In this document: piece after piece, positions 33,150 through 42,387 of the stretch
Position numbering within the stretch: the stretch's first letter is position 1
How the letters are laid out: each line of letters starts with the position of its first letter
Assembly (NCBI GenBank): GCA_041687335.1
Contig: JAWLCE010000025.1
Coordinates: 1-64,000, forward strand
DNA from: JAJFUE01 sp041687335
GTDB taxonomy: Bacteria; Sumerlaeota; Sumerlaeia; MVZB01
Direction: 5' to 3'
DNA: 64,000 bases
The notes under the pieces: generated by a model
The model's input: the letters and a program-made list of their open reading frames with translations, nothing else
What the model was told of the DNA's origin: nothing
Database searches by the model: none
Made by a program: the position numbers and the translations under genes

Positions 33150-34568
33150 TTATTCCGGCGCCGGGGGGCGGGCAAGGATTTCCTCGATCACCCCGGTCAG
33201 GTCCTGGCGGGCCATGTCCACCGAGGGCGCGTCGCGGCGGCGGGCCAGCCGCTCAAAACACTCCTGCAGTCGGCGGCGCGTCGGCTTGTCCAGTCGGCTG
33301 ACCGGACCCTCGCGCACGGCCTCGGCGGCATCCAGCGCGATCTCGTCGCGGCGGGCATGCGCGCGCGCCGCGACCGCGTCGTGGAACAGCAGCGCCCGGT
33401 CGAGCACCACCCATGGAAAGTTGGGCTGGCGAATCGGCCCGATCTGCAAGAGTGGCCCGCCCAGGCTCTGGCCCAGCACCCGCACCTGCGTCAGGCTGTT
33501 CCAGCCGAACCAGCTGGCCGCCCCGCCCAGCGCCCCGCCGATGACCGCCCCCGCCAGAAACGTCGCCCCGCCCAGCGCCGCATCGATCCCCCCGCCGATC
33601 AAGGCTCCAGTGGTGGCCCCCGTCGCCGCCAGCTGCGTGCGGCTCAGGCCCAGCCGCGACCACGTCGACAGGTCGAACAGGTCGCCCCCGGCCGCCTCCA
33701 GCTCGCGCTCGCGCACCTTCAGTCGGGCATGGGAGTAAATCTCGAGCAACGCCTGCCGGCAGGCCTGTTCGCGCCGGCGCAGCCGGTCGTGAAAGCGCGA
33801 CGTCAGCTCGCGCTTGCGCGGCTCCACCGGCTCGTCGTGCGCCAACCGGCGCTGCTCGACCAGGCCCAGCATCTCGGCCAGCATGTCGGCAATGACGTGC
33901 GCGCTCTCGCGCCGCGACAGGCGCCGGTCCTCCTCGAGCGCCACGATCGCCCGCTCGATCGCCGGTCGCCACTCGTCGCTCAACTCGCGCAGCGTGTTCA
34001 GCAGCACGATCCGCTGCTGGAAGTCGGCATGGTGGGCATTGAACACCCGCACCAGGCTGAAATACTGGTCCAGCACCGGCCGCCACTGATCGATGTAGCT
34101 GTCCGAGCCGATCGGGTTGATCAGCGCCATGCGCGGCTGCGCCGTCCAGCGCAGGATCTCCATCTCCGCCTCGTGCGAGGGGTTGAACGGCACCGAGCCG
34201 TCGACCACATAAAGAATCGCGCCCCCACCCAGAATCGGCCGCAGCAGCTCGACCTCCTGGGGAAAGCTCCCCTCGCCGGCGTGCGCCTCGACAAAGCGCC
34301 GCACCAGCGTGCGCCGGTCGGCCGTGCTGGTCTCGTTCGCGCGCAGCCAGGCCAGCATGTGGCGCGCGCGCTCGAAGCCCGGCGTGTCGACCAGCTCATA
34401 GAGCGTGCGCCCGTCCAGCCGCATCGGGTAGCTGCGGCACTGGCGCGTGGTACCGGGCGTCTGGTCGATCCGCACGCTTTCATCCGCGGCCAGCGTCGAG
34501 ACGATGCTGGACTTGCCGCGGTTCACGTGGCCGACGATGACAAAGACCGGGGCCGGCCCCTCGCTCAT
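33150..34568 (-). CDS. GTPase with DUF3482-like C-terminal region
   Basis: 472 residues. The N-terminal G domain has the P-loop 'IVGHVNRGKSSIVSTL' (about 9-24), 'TPGTTRQ' (G2) and 'LVDTPGFERA' (G3). A clear NKxD is not visible: 'ALINPIGSDSY' occupies that position. The C-terminal half has two Gly/Ala-rich hydrophobic hairpins ('ATGATTGALIGGGIDAALGG' and 'GAVIGGALGGAASWFG') that may insert into membrane. Such GTPase-DUF3482 proteins pair with DUF2868 membrane proteins in Proteobacteria (from memory). Here the ATG at 34568 overlaps the DUF2868 stop by 4 bases. Cellular role unknown. Confidence 0.85.
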   Translation of the reverse strand: MSEGPAPVFVIVGHVNRGKSSIVSTLAADESVRIDQTPGTTRQCRSYPMRLDGRTLYELVDTPGFERARHMLAWLRANETSTADRRTLVRRFVEAHAGEGSFPQEVELLRPILGGGAILYVVDGSVPFNPSHEAEMEILRWTAQPRMALINPIGSDSYIDQWRPVLDQYFSLVRVFNAHHADFQQRIVLLNTLRELSDEWRPAIERAIVALEEDRRLSRRESAHVIADMLAEMLGLVEQRRLAHDEPVEPRKRELTSRFHDRLRRREQACRQALLEIYSHARLKVRERELEAAGGDLFDLSTWSRLGLSRTQLAATGATTGALIGGGIDAALGGATFLAGAVIGGALGGAASWFGWNSLTQVRVLGQSLGGPLLQIGPIRQPNFPWVVLDRALLFHDAVAARAHARRDEIALDAAEAVREGPVSRLDKPTRRRLQECFERLARRRDAPSVDMARQDLTGVIEEILARPPAPE

Positions 34569-36115
34569 GGCGCGGCCTCCTCGACCAGGGCATCCACGCG
34601 CAGCCCCGGGTCGCCCGCCACCGACAGGCGCCGGCGCCACTGCTCCTCGTCCAGCCGCCGCGGCGCCCGCGGGCGTCCCTGCTCATCTCGATGAAACAGC
34701 AGCACCACGATCGGCCGCCGCCCGATGCGCCGGCGCAGTTCGACCAGAAAATCCAGGTAATCCCCCACCGGGGGCTCCCACGCCGCCACCAGCAGCACGA
34801 TCGCCCCGCGGCCCGGGTCGCCCGCCGCCGCCTCCAGCGCCGCCTCGTCATTGCCGACGTCGAGGCCGCCCACGGCCCAGCCGCGCTCCGGGGCGCCCCC
34901 CAGCCGCCGGCGCACCAGCTCGGCGGCCTCCGCGTCGCTCAGTTCCACCCCCGCCCAGCGCAGCAACAGCATCCCCTCGCCGCCGGCCGCATTGGCCTCA
35001 CCCAGCCCGCCCACCACGCCGGGCGCGGGCGGCGGCCCCTCCTCCTCGCGATCCTCCGATTCGGTCTCGACCAGCGGGCGCTTGAGCCGCTCGCGCAGCC
35101 GCTGGTAGTCGGCGTGCCCGAAGTCCACCCCCGCCAGCGCCCTGTTCAAACGCCAGCGCGCCAGCAGCCAGAAGGCCAGCCTCGGCAGCAGCCCATAGGT
35201 GACCAGCGAGGCCACCATGAACGGCCACCACGCGGCCCAGACCCCCGTGCCGACCGTGGGCGCCGCCAGCAGGTAGCGCTGTTCCAGCCGCCAATAACGC
35301 GTCGCCTCGACCTGCTCCAGCAGCGGCACGGCCTCGCTCCAGAACCAGCTCCAGGGCAGCGCGATCACGCGCGCCGCCGCATGGACGTGCTGGGGGTCCA
35401 GCAGCGCGCTGCGCCACCCCAGCGCCGGGTCGCTCAGCATCGCCACCAGCACGAAGGCCGTCAGCAGTCCCAGATTGAAGGCCACCGCGAACAGTTGCGT
35501 CAGCCCGAGCAGCAGCCAGAAGCGGATGCGGCCATATTGCCAGTCCAGCTTGCGCAAGCGGCCGTAGTGGTCCCCCAGCCGCTCGCCCCGCCCCGCCGGC
35601 AGCAGGCGCATGGCCAGCCAGCCAGTCAGCGTCGGCAGGGCGCGGGCCAGCCCGCGGGCTAACATCTGCAGCCCCTCCACCCCCGGCAGCCGCCGCGCCC
35701 AGCGTTCGGGCGCGATCGCCAGCACGAGCCCCGCCAGCAGCAGCAATTGCAGCCCGACCAGCACGCTCCACAGGTAAATGACGTTGATCGGCTGGCGGTC
35801 GAGCATCGACAGCCAGCCCCCCATCGCGCCAAACCCCACCAAAAAACCAATCACCGTCAGCAGCGCCGCCACCAGCTTGCGCAGTTGTTCGAACTTCACC
35901 CCCGGCGAGGCCGCCGCGGGGTCGCGCGCCTCCCTCAGCCAGGCCCGATACAGCGCCGCACCCTCCAGCCGCCCCGCGTCGATCTGGCGGGCGATGCGCG
36001 CGTCACGGTGGGCCAGCTCCTGGCGCGAGCGCCGGCTGTCCAGCTCGAGCTGGTTTTCCAAGTCGATCAGCTCGGATGGCGTTGGCGGGGGTTGGCGGTT
36101 GCGGACGGTCACCAT
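34565..36115 (-). CDS. DUF2868-type membrane protein, partner of the GTPase
   Basis: 516 residues. An N-terminal charged cytosolic helix ('ELIDLENQLELDSRRSRQEL') precedes about four to five membrane segments (roughly 80-105, 118-135, 205-225, 290-320). 'VIALPWSWFWSEAVPLLEQV' and 'WWPFMVASLVTYGLLPRLA' resemble DUF2868 signatures. A C-terminal soluble domain of about 130 residues ('GAIVLLVAAWEPPVGDYLDF', 'PIVVLLFHRDE') looks like a flavodoxin- or Rossmann-type sheet. It is directly coupled to the GTPase gene. Function unknown; a GTP-controlled envelope complex is a guess. Confidence 0.82.
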   Translation of the reverse strand: MVTVRNRQPPPTPSELIDLENQLELDSRRSRQELAHRDARIARQIDAGRLEGAALYRAWLREARDPAAASPGVKFEQLRKLVAALLTVIGFLVGFGAMGGWLSMLDRQPINVIYLWSVLVGLQLLLLAGLVLAIAPERWARRLPGVEGLQMLARGLARALPTLTGWLAMRLLPAGRGERLGDHYGRLRKLDWQYGRIRFWLLLGLTQLFAVAFNLGLLTAFVLVAMLSDPALGWRSALLDPQHVHAAARVIALPWSWFWSEAVPLLEQVEATRYWRLEQRYLLAAPTVGTGVWAAWWPFMVASLVTYGLLPRLAFWLLARWRLNRALAGVDFGHADYQRLRERLKRPLVETESEDREEEGPPPAPGVVGGLGEANAAGGEGMLLLRWAGVELSDAEAAELVRRRLGGAPERGWAVGGLDVGNDEAALEAAAGDPGRGAIVLLVAAWEPPVGDYLDFLVELRRRIGRRPIVVLLFHRDEQGRPRAPRRLDEEQWRRRLSVAGDPGLRVDALVEEAAP

Positions 36116-36200
36116 GCATGCACCTTCAAGCTATCCAATCACCCGCCGCGAGCGATTGTCAGCAGAAAACCGCCGGAAGGATTGCATGCGAGATTTTTTC

Positions 36201-38138
36201 CTATGGCGTGAAGAACATCGCCACGATTTCGTCCATCTGTGAATTCGCATAGGCCGTTTCCAGCCGCAGCCGGCCGTCGTCATCGAGGCGGTTGCCCGGG
36301 TCGATCGCACTGCCCGCCTCAATCCGCGTGATCACCGCCCCTTCGACCGTGAAGAACATCAGCGCCTCGAACTGGTTGCCGGGGCTGTTGATGTAGGTCA
36401 CCAGCAGCCGGCCCAGCGCCGGCTCGACCGCCGCCAGCAGGAAGCGCTCCCCCGTACGCTGAATGAACGGCACCGGCCGCTGGTAAAGCCCCACCAGGTC
36501 CAATTGGTTGCCCGTCAGCTGCAGCATGCGGATGACGTCGTCCGCCGGCGAGGCGATGAAGATTGATTCATCGGGCGACAGCGCGATCTGGCGCGCTCCT
36601 GAACCCGCCACCTCCGGCGCTCCCGCCGCCCCCGGGCCATACCAGTTGCTCAGCCAGTCGGCCTCCAGGTTCTCGGTGGCGTCGGTCAGCAGCAGCCCCC
36701 GCCGCCGGTCCTGGGTCAGGATGAAGTCACGGCTGCCCACGCCGGTGGTCAGCTGGTTGCTGAAGCCCGAGACCGCCGGCGTCAGCGGGAACAGCCCCCA
36801 CTCGAACCGGTTGTTCGCCCGCACGTAGCGGAACTGATAGTTGAGCAGACGGCCCAGCTCCCCGTGCACGATCAGCAGGTTGTCGGTCATGTAATGCAGG
36901 CTGCGCGGGAAATAAAACGTGGGCGGCACCGGCGGGTGCAAATGCGAGATCGTGGAGATGTTCGCCAGCGGGGTGCTGTAGGGCGGAAAGGCCTCCTGGA
37001 CCGTCACCAGCCGCACGCGGTTGCCGTTGCGGTCCGCCACCGCCGCCTGGGTCTGCGAGGGATTGACCGCCACCCCTACCGGCCGCGTCACGTTGGTCGG
37101 CTGGAACTGCTGCACCAGCGCGATCGGGTTGGCCGTCATGTCAATCGCATAAAGCACGTTGGTCAGGTTGCTCGGCACCAGCAGCAGCGCCCCCTCGTGC
37201 GCGAAAGCGGTCTGGATGTGATCCACCCCGCCCTGGCTCGGCATCCCGATGTTGATGTTGTCGATCCGGCCCGCCAGCGACAGGTCGGTCGGGTTGATGA
37301 ACAGGATGCGGTTCTGCTGGCCCGCGATCAGCACCAGGTAGCGCAGCAGGTTGATCGAGCCCGCCACCTGCGCCTCGTTGGGTGTCCCCACGCGCGCCAC
37401 CCGCACCTCGTTGGCGCCCAGCGGCAGCCCCGCCGGCACCTGGACCTCCATCTGCGCCGCGCTGCGCGACTTGATGCGCGCCGGCCGGTCGCCGATCCAG
37501 ACGATCGCGTCATTCAGGTTGCGCCCGCTCAGCCGGATCAGGTCGCCCGGCACCGTCGCCCCCCCGGTCACGTCCACGATCGAGCTGACCAGCGGCGTGC
37601 TGCCCGGGATCGCCGGCCCCACCCACTGCCCCTGGTTATTGATAATCTGGCCCACCCCGGCAATCGCGATCGACTGCGGGGTGATGTTGCCCACCACGTC
37701 CTGCGCCACCTGCGCCCGGTGCGCCGTGAAGGCGAAGCCGACGCTGGTCATCTCGGTGCGCGGCAGCAGCACGTTGCCGACCGAGCCGATGGCGACCTGC
37801 AGGAAGATCGGCGTGGTGTTGAAATCGTCCGGATTGATCGCCCCGCTTTCGATCACCCCCGAGCCGATGCGGTGCTCGAAGATCCCCTGGTTGTTCGGGG
37901 TGACCGCCGCCCGCTCGCGGTAGCGCAGCGTGCCGGAGTTGGCCGTGTTCGCGTCCCCCCCCTGGAAGATCGAGAACCACATCGTCTGCTGGCTGGTGAT
38001 CGGCTGGCTGTTGATCCCCGTCAGCCGCCCCTGGTAGTGGATCAGGCGTGGCGGGACCTGTTGCGCAGCCGCCGTCAGGGCCAGCGCCGCCAGCAGAATC
38101 ACCGCCAGCGCGGCGCGCATTTCGTTACGACTGCTCAT
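36201..38138 (-). CDS. Secreted repeat-rich protein with IPT/TIG-like and propeller-like regions
   Basis: 645 residues. Signal peptide about 1-26 (ends near 'LTAAAQQ'). The N-terminal block 'PRLIHYQGRLTGINSQPITS' is a widespread module found at the start of large exported proteins. An IPT/TIG-like segment follows ('GDLIRLSGRNLNDAIVWIGD', about 195-255). The rest resembles an NHL/YVTN beta-propeller ('RPVGVAVNPSQTQAAVADRN', 'ARQIALSPDESIFIASPADD'). The ATG at 38138 overlaps the upstream stop by 4 bases and has AGGA 8 bases away; an ATG at 38147 is too close to it. No enzyme residues recognised. Probably a surface or periplasmic binding protein. Confidence 0.7.
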   Translation of the reverse strand: MSSRNEMRAALAVILLAALALTAAAQQVPPRLIHYQGRLTGINSQPITSQQTMWFSIFQGGDANTANSGTLRYRERAAVTPNNQGIFEHRIGSGVIESGAINPDDFNTTPIFLQVAIGSVGNVLLPRTEMTSVGFAFTAHRAQVAQDVVGNITPQSIAIAGVGQIINNQGQWVGPAIPGSTPLVSSIVDVTGGATVPGDLIRLSGRNLNDAIVWIGDRPARIKSRSAAQMEVQVPAGLPLGANEVRVARVGTPNEAQVAGSINLLRYLVLIAGQQNRILFINPTDLSLAGRIDNINIGMPSQGGVDHIQTAFAHEGALLLVPSNLTNVLYAIDMTANPIALVQQFQPTNVTRPVGVAVNPSQTQAAVADRNGNRVRLVTVQEAFPPYSTPLANISTISHLHPPVPPTFYFPRSLHYMTDNLLIVHGELGRLLNYQFRYVRANNRFEWGLFPLTPAVSGFSNQLTTGVGSRDFILTQDRRRGLLLTDATENLEADWLSNWYGPGAAGAPEVAGSGARQIALSPDESIFIASPADDVIRMLQLTGNQLDLVGLYQRPVPFIQRTGERFLLAAVEPALGRLLVTYINSPGNQFEALMFFTVEGAVITRIEAGSAIDPGNRLDDDGRLRLETAYANSQMDEIVAMFFTP

Positions 38139-38515
38139 AGCTGCCATCCTGTCATTTCAAGTGGCGCGCCGGGGGCCGCCGGCCCGGTTTGGCGCCAGGC
38201 CGCCAGTTGCACCGTCGGGGTTGGGTCGGCCTGTCCGGCCGACATTTCAAGCCAGATCGGGTCAGCCATGTTGCGGCGGATCAGCGAGGGCCCCACCGTC
38301 GGCAGCAGGCCGTTGGTCAGCCGGAAGGTGCTCGTGCTGCTCACCCCCGCACCGACCAGTCCATGGCCGACGATCGCCCCATAAAGCTGGATTCCCGGCG
38401 CGGTGGCCACGCCGACCCCGCCGGTCACCTCCGGGCGCGAATTATCCTGCGCCCCGGCCCCGGCGGCCGCCAGCGCCCCGACCAGCCACCCAATCATGAT
38501 TGCTCGTATTTTCAT
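38135..38515 (-). CDS. Small secreted protein of unknown function
   Basis: 126 residues. Signal peptide about 1-23 ('MIGWLVGALAAAGAGAQ'), then a Gly/Thr-rich region with two blocks that look like one beta-hairpin protein ('GVGVATAPGIQLYGAIVGHG', 'STSTFRLTNGLLPTVGPSLI'). Coupled by a 4-base overlap to the large exported protein downstream, so the two are probably made and used together. The start at 38515 was chosen because it opens with the signal peptide. I do not recognise a family. Confidence 0.65.
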   Translation of the reverse strand: MKIRAIMIGWLVGALAAAGAGAQDNSRPEVTGGVGVATAPGIQLYGAIVGHGLVGAGVSSTSTFRLTNGLLPTVGPSLIRRNMADPIWLEMSAGQADPTPTVQLAAWRQTGPAAPGAPLEMTGWQL

Positions 38516-38815
38516 GAATTTCACACTCGATTCAGCGCCGCCAGCCACGCTCGCCGCCTGGTTTCGACAACTCTCTAACTATTCTGATCATACGACCTTG
38601 CATCGAATGGGACAAAACAATTCCCGCTGCACCCCAATCGAATCCGACCGCCCGGGCGTGGTGTACGTTCTGCGCTTCATTTGCGAGATCAGCAAAGTCA
38701 AGATCCGCCCGCGGCCGTCACCACGGGGCGATCATGGTGGATTTTTTCGGCGCGGTGGTTTATTTATCTGTCGTTGCATGTATTGCCCGAGCGTGGCCCG
38801 AAAGGTTTCGAATCT
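38516..38815. other. Divergent spacer without recognised elements
   Basis: 300 bases between the secreted-protein pair and the coiled-coil/GT pair. I see no gene, no hairpin family member and no confident promoter; it should carry both divergent promoters. Confidence 0.5.
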
Positions 38816-39118
38816 ATGGAAGAGCGGCGCACCCTCAGCCTCGGATGCGGGAGCCTGATCTTGATCGCGCTGGTGGTGGCGATCTTCACGGCGACCAATC
38901 GCGGGGAGCTGATCCGCGAGGTGGGCGAGATGGACCTGGTGGTCCAGCGGCTGGACGCGAACCTGACGCTGCTCAACCAGCAGATCAAAGTGCAGAACGA
39001 ACAGTTAACGAAACTGAACGACCAGATCGAGCGGCTGACGGAGGCGCTGGGCGGGGAGTTCGCCGGGCAGGCCACCACCAGCAGCCCGCGGCCCGCCCTG
39101 CCCCCCGATCAACCATGA
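38816..39118 (+). CDS. Small single-pass membrane coiled-coil protein
   Basis: 100 residues. 'TLSLGCGSLILIALVVAIFT' forms one membrane helix (about 7-26). It is followed by a coiled coil (about 33-78: 'LVVQRLDANLTLLNQQIKVQ' onward) and a Pro/Ser tail. AAAGG lies about 11 bases upstream of the ATG. It overlaps the glycosyltransferase start by 4 bases (ATGA), which suggests a scaffold or regulator for that enzyme, whose own C-terminus has a coiled coil and a membrane helix. Family not recognised. Confidence 0.65.
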   Translation: MEERRTLSLGCGSLILIALVVAIFTATNRGELIREVGEMDLVVQRLDANLTLLNQQIKVQNEQLTKLNDQIERLTEALGGEFAGQATTSSPRPALPPDQP

Positions 39119-40494
39119 GCCCGATCCTCGTCCTGACCGGCGAGCCGCTGCCGCTGCCCGGGCGCCCCACCAGCGGGGCGGGGTTGCGCGCCTGGGGGCT
39201 GGCGCAGGGGCTGCGGGCGGCCGGGCTTGAGGTGCGGCTGCTGGCGCCCGAGGAGGCGCTGGCCACCTATGCGGGCGCGGCGGGCGCGCTCGACGCCGAA
39301 TCCTGCCCGTGGGTGGGGAGTTTTCGACGGGCGGAGCTGAGGGCGGCGGTCCGGGCGGAGCGCCCCGACGCGATCGTCCTGCAGCACTGGGGCTTGGCGG
39401 CCGAGCTGGGAGAGGTCGACTGCCCGCTGGCGATCGACTTGGCCGGGCCGCACCTGCTCGAGCGGCGGCTTTGGGGCTCGGCGCGGCCGGAGGCCGACCT
39501 GCGCGAGAAGCTCGACGCCCTGCGGCGGGCCGATTATCTGGTTTGCTCCGGGGAGCGCCAGCGGCTTTATTTTTTGCCCTACCTGGCGATGGCCGGCTGG
39601 CCGGTGGAGCACGCCGACGCGCTGCCGGTGATCCCGTTCTCGATGGAGCCGGCGCGCGAGCCCGCCCCGCCGCGCCCCGAGCGCCTGATCTATGGCGGCT
39701 ATCTGCTGCCTTGGCAGGACCCCTCGTTCGCGATCGAGACGGCACTGGAGGCGATGGAGGCGACGGGGCGCGGTGAGCTGCTGTTCATCGGCGGGGCGCA
39801 TCCCTCGCTCGACGTCTCACGCGGCCGGTTTGAGCGGCTGCTGGCGCGGCTGGATGGCCATCCCCGGGTGCGACGGCTGGGGCCGATGCCGTTTGATGCC
39901 TATTGGGCGCTGCTGGGCGAGGGCGGGACGGCGCTGGACCTGATGGCGCGCAACGCGGAGCGCGAGCTGGCCTTCACCACGCGCACGGTCGTCTACCTGG
40001 CGGCCGGACTGCCGGTCATCCACGATGATTACTCGGAGCTGGGCGAGCTGATCCGCATGCGTGGCGGGGGCTGGGCGATCGCGCCGGGCGATTACTTGAC
40101 GTTGCGGGCGCGGCTCGAGCAGATCCTGCGCGGCGAGCTGAACCTGGTCGCGCGCGGGCACGCGGCGCTCGAGACCGTCCGCGATCGCCTGCACTGGGAC
40201 CAGACGACGCGGCCGCTCGCCGAATGGTGCCGGGCGCCCGGCTTCCGCCGCGAAAAGATGGCCGCTCGCCTGGCCTTCGAGGAGCAGGGCCGCCGACTGG
40301 AGCGGGCCGAGGAGGAACTGGCGCGCACGGGAGCCGAGCTGGCGACGCTGCGTGGCAAGCGCTGGGTGCGCTGGGGCCTGAGCCTGGCCGGCGGACGCGG
40401 CTTGAGCCGCTGGCCGCTGGCCGCGCTGGCGCTGGTCGTGGGCGCGGCGCTCGTGCCGGTCTTCTGGCTCAATGACTTTTTTTCCAGAAAATAG
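39115..40494 (+). CDS. Glycosyltransferase (GT-B) with C-terminal coiled coil and membrane helix
   Basis: 459 residues. N-terminal Rossmann-like domain 'PILVLTGEPLPLPGRPTSGA'. The C-terminal domain includes 'ERLIYGGYLLPWQDPSFAIE', 'LFIGGAHPS' and the donor-site region 'TTRTVVYLAAGLPVIHDDYS'. The tail (about 380-455) is an amphipathic helix ('RRLERAEEELARTGAELATL') followed by one membrane helix, so the enzyme is anchored at the inner membrane. The start overlaps the small coiled-coil gene. The last 26 bases lie antisense within the convergent membrane-protein gene. Donor and acceptor unknown. Confidence 0.8.
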   Translation: MSPILVLTGEPLPLPGRPTSGAGLRAWGLAQGLRAAGLEVRLLAPEEALATYAGAAGALDAESCPWVGSFRRAELRAAVRAERPDAIVLQHWGLAAELGEVDCPLAIDLAGPHLLERRLWGSARPEADLREKLDALRRADYLVCSGERQRLYFLPYLAMAGWPVEHADALPVIPFSMEPAREPAPPRPERLIYGGYLLPWQDPSFAIETALEAMEATGRGELLFIGGAHPSLDVSRGRFERLLARLDGHPRVRRLGPMPFDAYWALLGEGGTALDLMARNAERELAFTTRTVVYLAAGLPVIHDDYSELGELIRMRGGGWAIAPGDYLTLRARLEQILRGELNLVARGHAALETVRDRLHWDQTTRPLAEWCRAPGFRREKMAARLAFEEQGRRLERAEEELARTGAELATLRGKRWVRWGLSLAGGRGLSRWPLAALALVVGAALVPVFWLNDFFSRK

Positions 40495-42373
40495 CGCCGG
40501 CAGGATTGGCACAAGCGGAGCGGGAGCGGCCCCGGGGTAGGGACCAGGCCGTCAGCAAGTAGAGCAAGGGCATCACCGGCAGGCGCATGCGGGCCCCCTC
40601 ATAGCCATCCACCAATAGCACCATCGCCAGCAGCCACCAGATCGCATAGAGCATGAGGAGCGCCAGCGCGGCCTGACGTGGCTCGGTGCGGCGGCGCCGC
40701 CAGGCCACTAGCGCCGGAGCCAGCACCATTAGCGGAAACAGCAGCATGAAGCCGGAGGGGGTCCGATAGATCTGGCGCGGCCGGTCAGAGAGCAGCAGCT
40801 CAAGGGGAAAGAATTCCAAGTTGATGCAGCTCCGATAGAGCTTCAGCCAATTGACGAGCAGCGGGTAGGCCTTGTATTCATCGGCCGGGGTCAGCGTGGC
40901 GATGTAGGGGTGGATCGAGCTGAAGATGGTCGTGTAGAGATAAAAGGTGCTCAGCTTGCGCAGGATCAGGCGGGGGTTTTCACGGAGGGAGGTGGTGCTG
41001 AGGCGCATCTGGCGCCGGTTATTCTCAATGTATGAGTAATGGTTCCAGTTGCCGAAGTTGTCGATGTAGGGAAACTTCTGCACCAGGGTCAAGGCTGGGA
41101 TGTGGCGCAGATGCTCGGGGATGCTGGCATGGACGTGCGCCAGCTCGACTTGGTAAGCCGGCGCCGGCCCCTGGGGTCCAAGCCAGTCGGGGATATAGAA
41201 GCCGATCCCAAGCTGTCGTCCATCGGCGGCTTCCCAAGGGGGATCGACCTCGATCTCCAGGCGGAGGGGACCAGCGGCGTGGGGGCAGGCGGCCGACAGC
41301 TGCATCTCAAACAGCCCCTGCGCGGTGTGGACCGCCTCAGTCCAAGGGCCACTGTCGAGCCGCATGCGTACGCGGACGGGCGCGGCCCCGCTGGCGGCCA
41401 GATGAGGGTGGCCGACCCAGTAGCGCACGCGCAGGGGGTCAGGCTCGCGGACAAATCCGATCTCAGCGGCGGCGGTGGACCAGCGGACGGGCTCACCGTC
41501 CCAGGCCTCAAAGCGATAAAGCCCATAACTATCGGGCCAGGCATCCATGAGCCGGAGCGACTCAAGCCCCCGGGCGAGGCTGCTGCCGCCCCAGGTCGAG
41601 GAGGTGAAGGACCCCAGCAGCAGCCAGTTCTTGGCTGGCCAAGCCAGCAGCAGCATCATCGCGGCCAGCGAGACAACCAGATCCCGGCGACGGGTAGGGC
41701 GGTTGAGCAGGGGGGCCAGCCACAGCAGCGGCAGCGCCCAGACAAAATGGAACAGGCTGCGGAAGTAGCATAGCAACAACACGCAGAGGCAGAACATGAC
41801 GTGGTCGCGCGTGCGCCGGTGGTCAAGCCAGCGGCCGGCGTAGAAGGCGATTCCCACCAGGAGGGCCAGCTCGTGGATCAGATAAAAGAAAAAATGGATG
41901 TAGATCCAGATGACCGGGTGAAAGACGACGAGCGCGAGCACGAGTGTGCCCAGCACGCGTCGGCGCGGCAGCATGCGCGCGCTCAACGCCGCCAATCCTG
42001 CCAGACCCGCCACTGCGAATGCCATCTGACCCAGCCAGAGCAGGCGCTCGTGGGGAAGACCAATGGCACGTTCGAGTTTGAGAGCCAATCCCAGCTGCAG
42101 GTTCAGCAGTGGCGGCTGGCCGTGCAGATACAGCAGCGATTCACCGAGCCGGTCGCGAAGCAGATCGACGTCGAGCAGTTGGTAGATATGATAGAAGATC
42201 ATCATCGGCAGGCCGCTGGCGAGGATCAGCGCCCAGGCAACCAGCGCCAGGGAGAAGGCCACGGCCATGTAAAAGCGCAGCGGTGAGCCGAGAAGGGTGG
42301 CCAGAGGGGCCCAGCGCCGGGGTGGGTGGCTGAGGTCGAGAGCACGGACAGTCATCGGACGGCTTTCACCCAT
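40469..42373 (-). CDS. Large polytopic membrane protein with periplasmic domain, GT-C-like
   Basis: 634 residues. About 10 membrane segments in two blocks (roughly 30-270 and 520-615) flank a soluble region of about 180 residues (275-455). The first block, with 'DVDLLRDRLGESLLYLHGQP' and 'PPLLNLQLGL', resembles the loop arrangement of GT-C glycosyltransferases, but no family signature is certain. The ATG at 42373 is used; 42355 is an in-frame alternative and neither has a clear ribosome site. The 3' end overlaps the convergent GT gene by 26 bases, which is unusual in this window. Function unresolved. Confidence 0.68.
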   Translation of the reverse strand: MGESRPMTVRALDLSHPPRRWAPLATLLGSPLRFYMAVAFSLALVAWALILASGLPMMIFYHIYQLLDVDLLRDRLGESLLYLHGQPPLLNLQLGLALKLERAIGLPHERLLWLGQMAFAVAGLAGLAALSARMLPRRRVLGTLVLALVVFHPVIWIYIHFFFYLIHELALLVGIAFYAGRWLDHRRTRDHVMFCLCVLLLCYFRSLFHFVWALPLLWLAPLLNRPTRRRDLVVSLAAMMLLLAWPAKNWLLLGSFTSSTWGGSSLARGLESLRLMDAWPDSYGLYRFEAWDGEPVRWSTAAAEIGFVREPDPLRVRYWVGHPHLAASGAAPVRVRMRLDSGPWTEAVHTAQGLFEMQLSAACPHAAGPLRLEIEVDPPWEAADGRQLGIGFYIPDWLGPQGPAPAYQVELAHVHASIPEHLRHIPALTLVQKFPYIDNFGNWNHYSYIENNRRQMRLSTTSLRENPRLILRKLSTFYLYTTIFSSIHPYIATLTPADEYKAYPLLVNWLKLYRSCINLEFFPLELLLSDRPRQIYRTPSGFMLLFPLMVLAPALVAWRRRRTEPRQAALALLMLYAIWWLLAMVLLVDGYEGARMRLPVMPLLYLLTAWSLPRGRSRSACANPAGAIFWKKSH

Positions 42374-42387
42374 GGGTCGCTTGCGCG

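Noticed and set aside
30717..34694. Large plus-strand frames (over 500 codons) opposite ceramidase, DegT and GTPase genes
   Set aside because: Antisense shadows, composition-driven; they run across gene boundaries and repeat spacers without matching any known protein.
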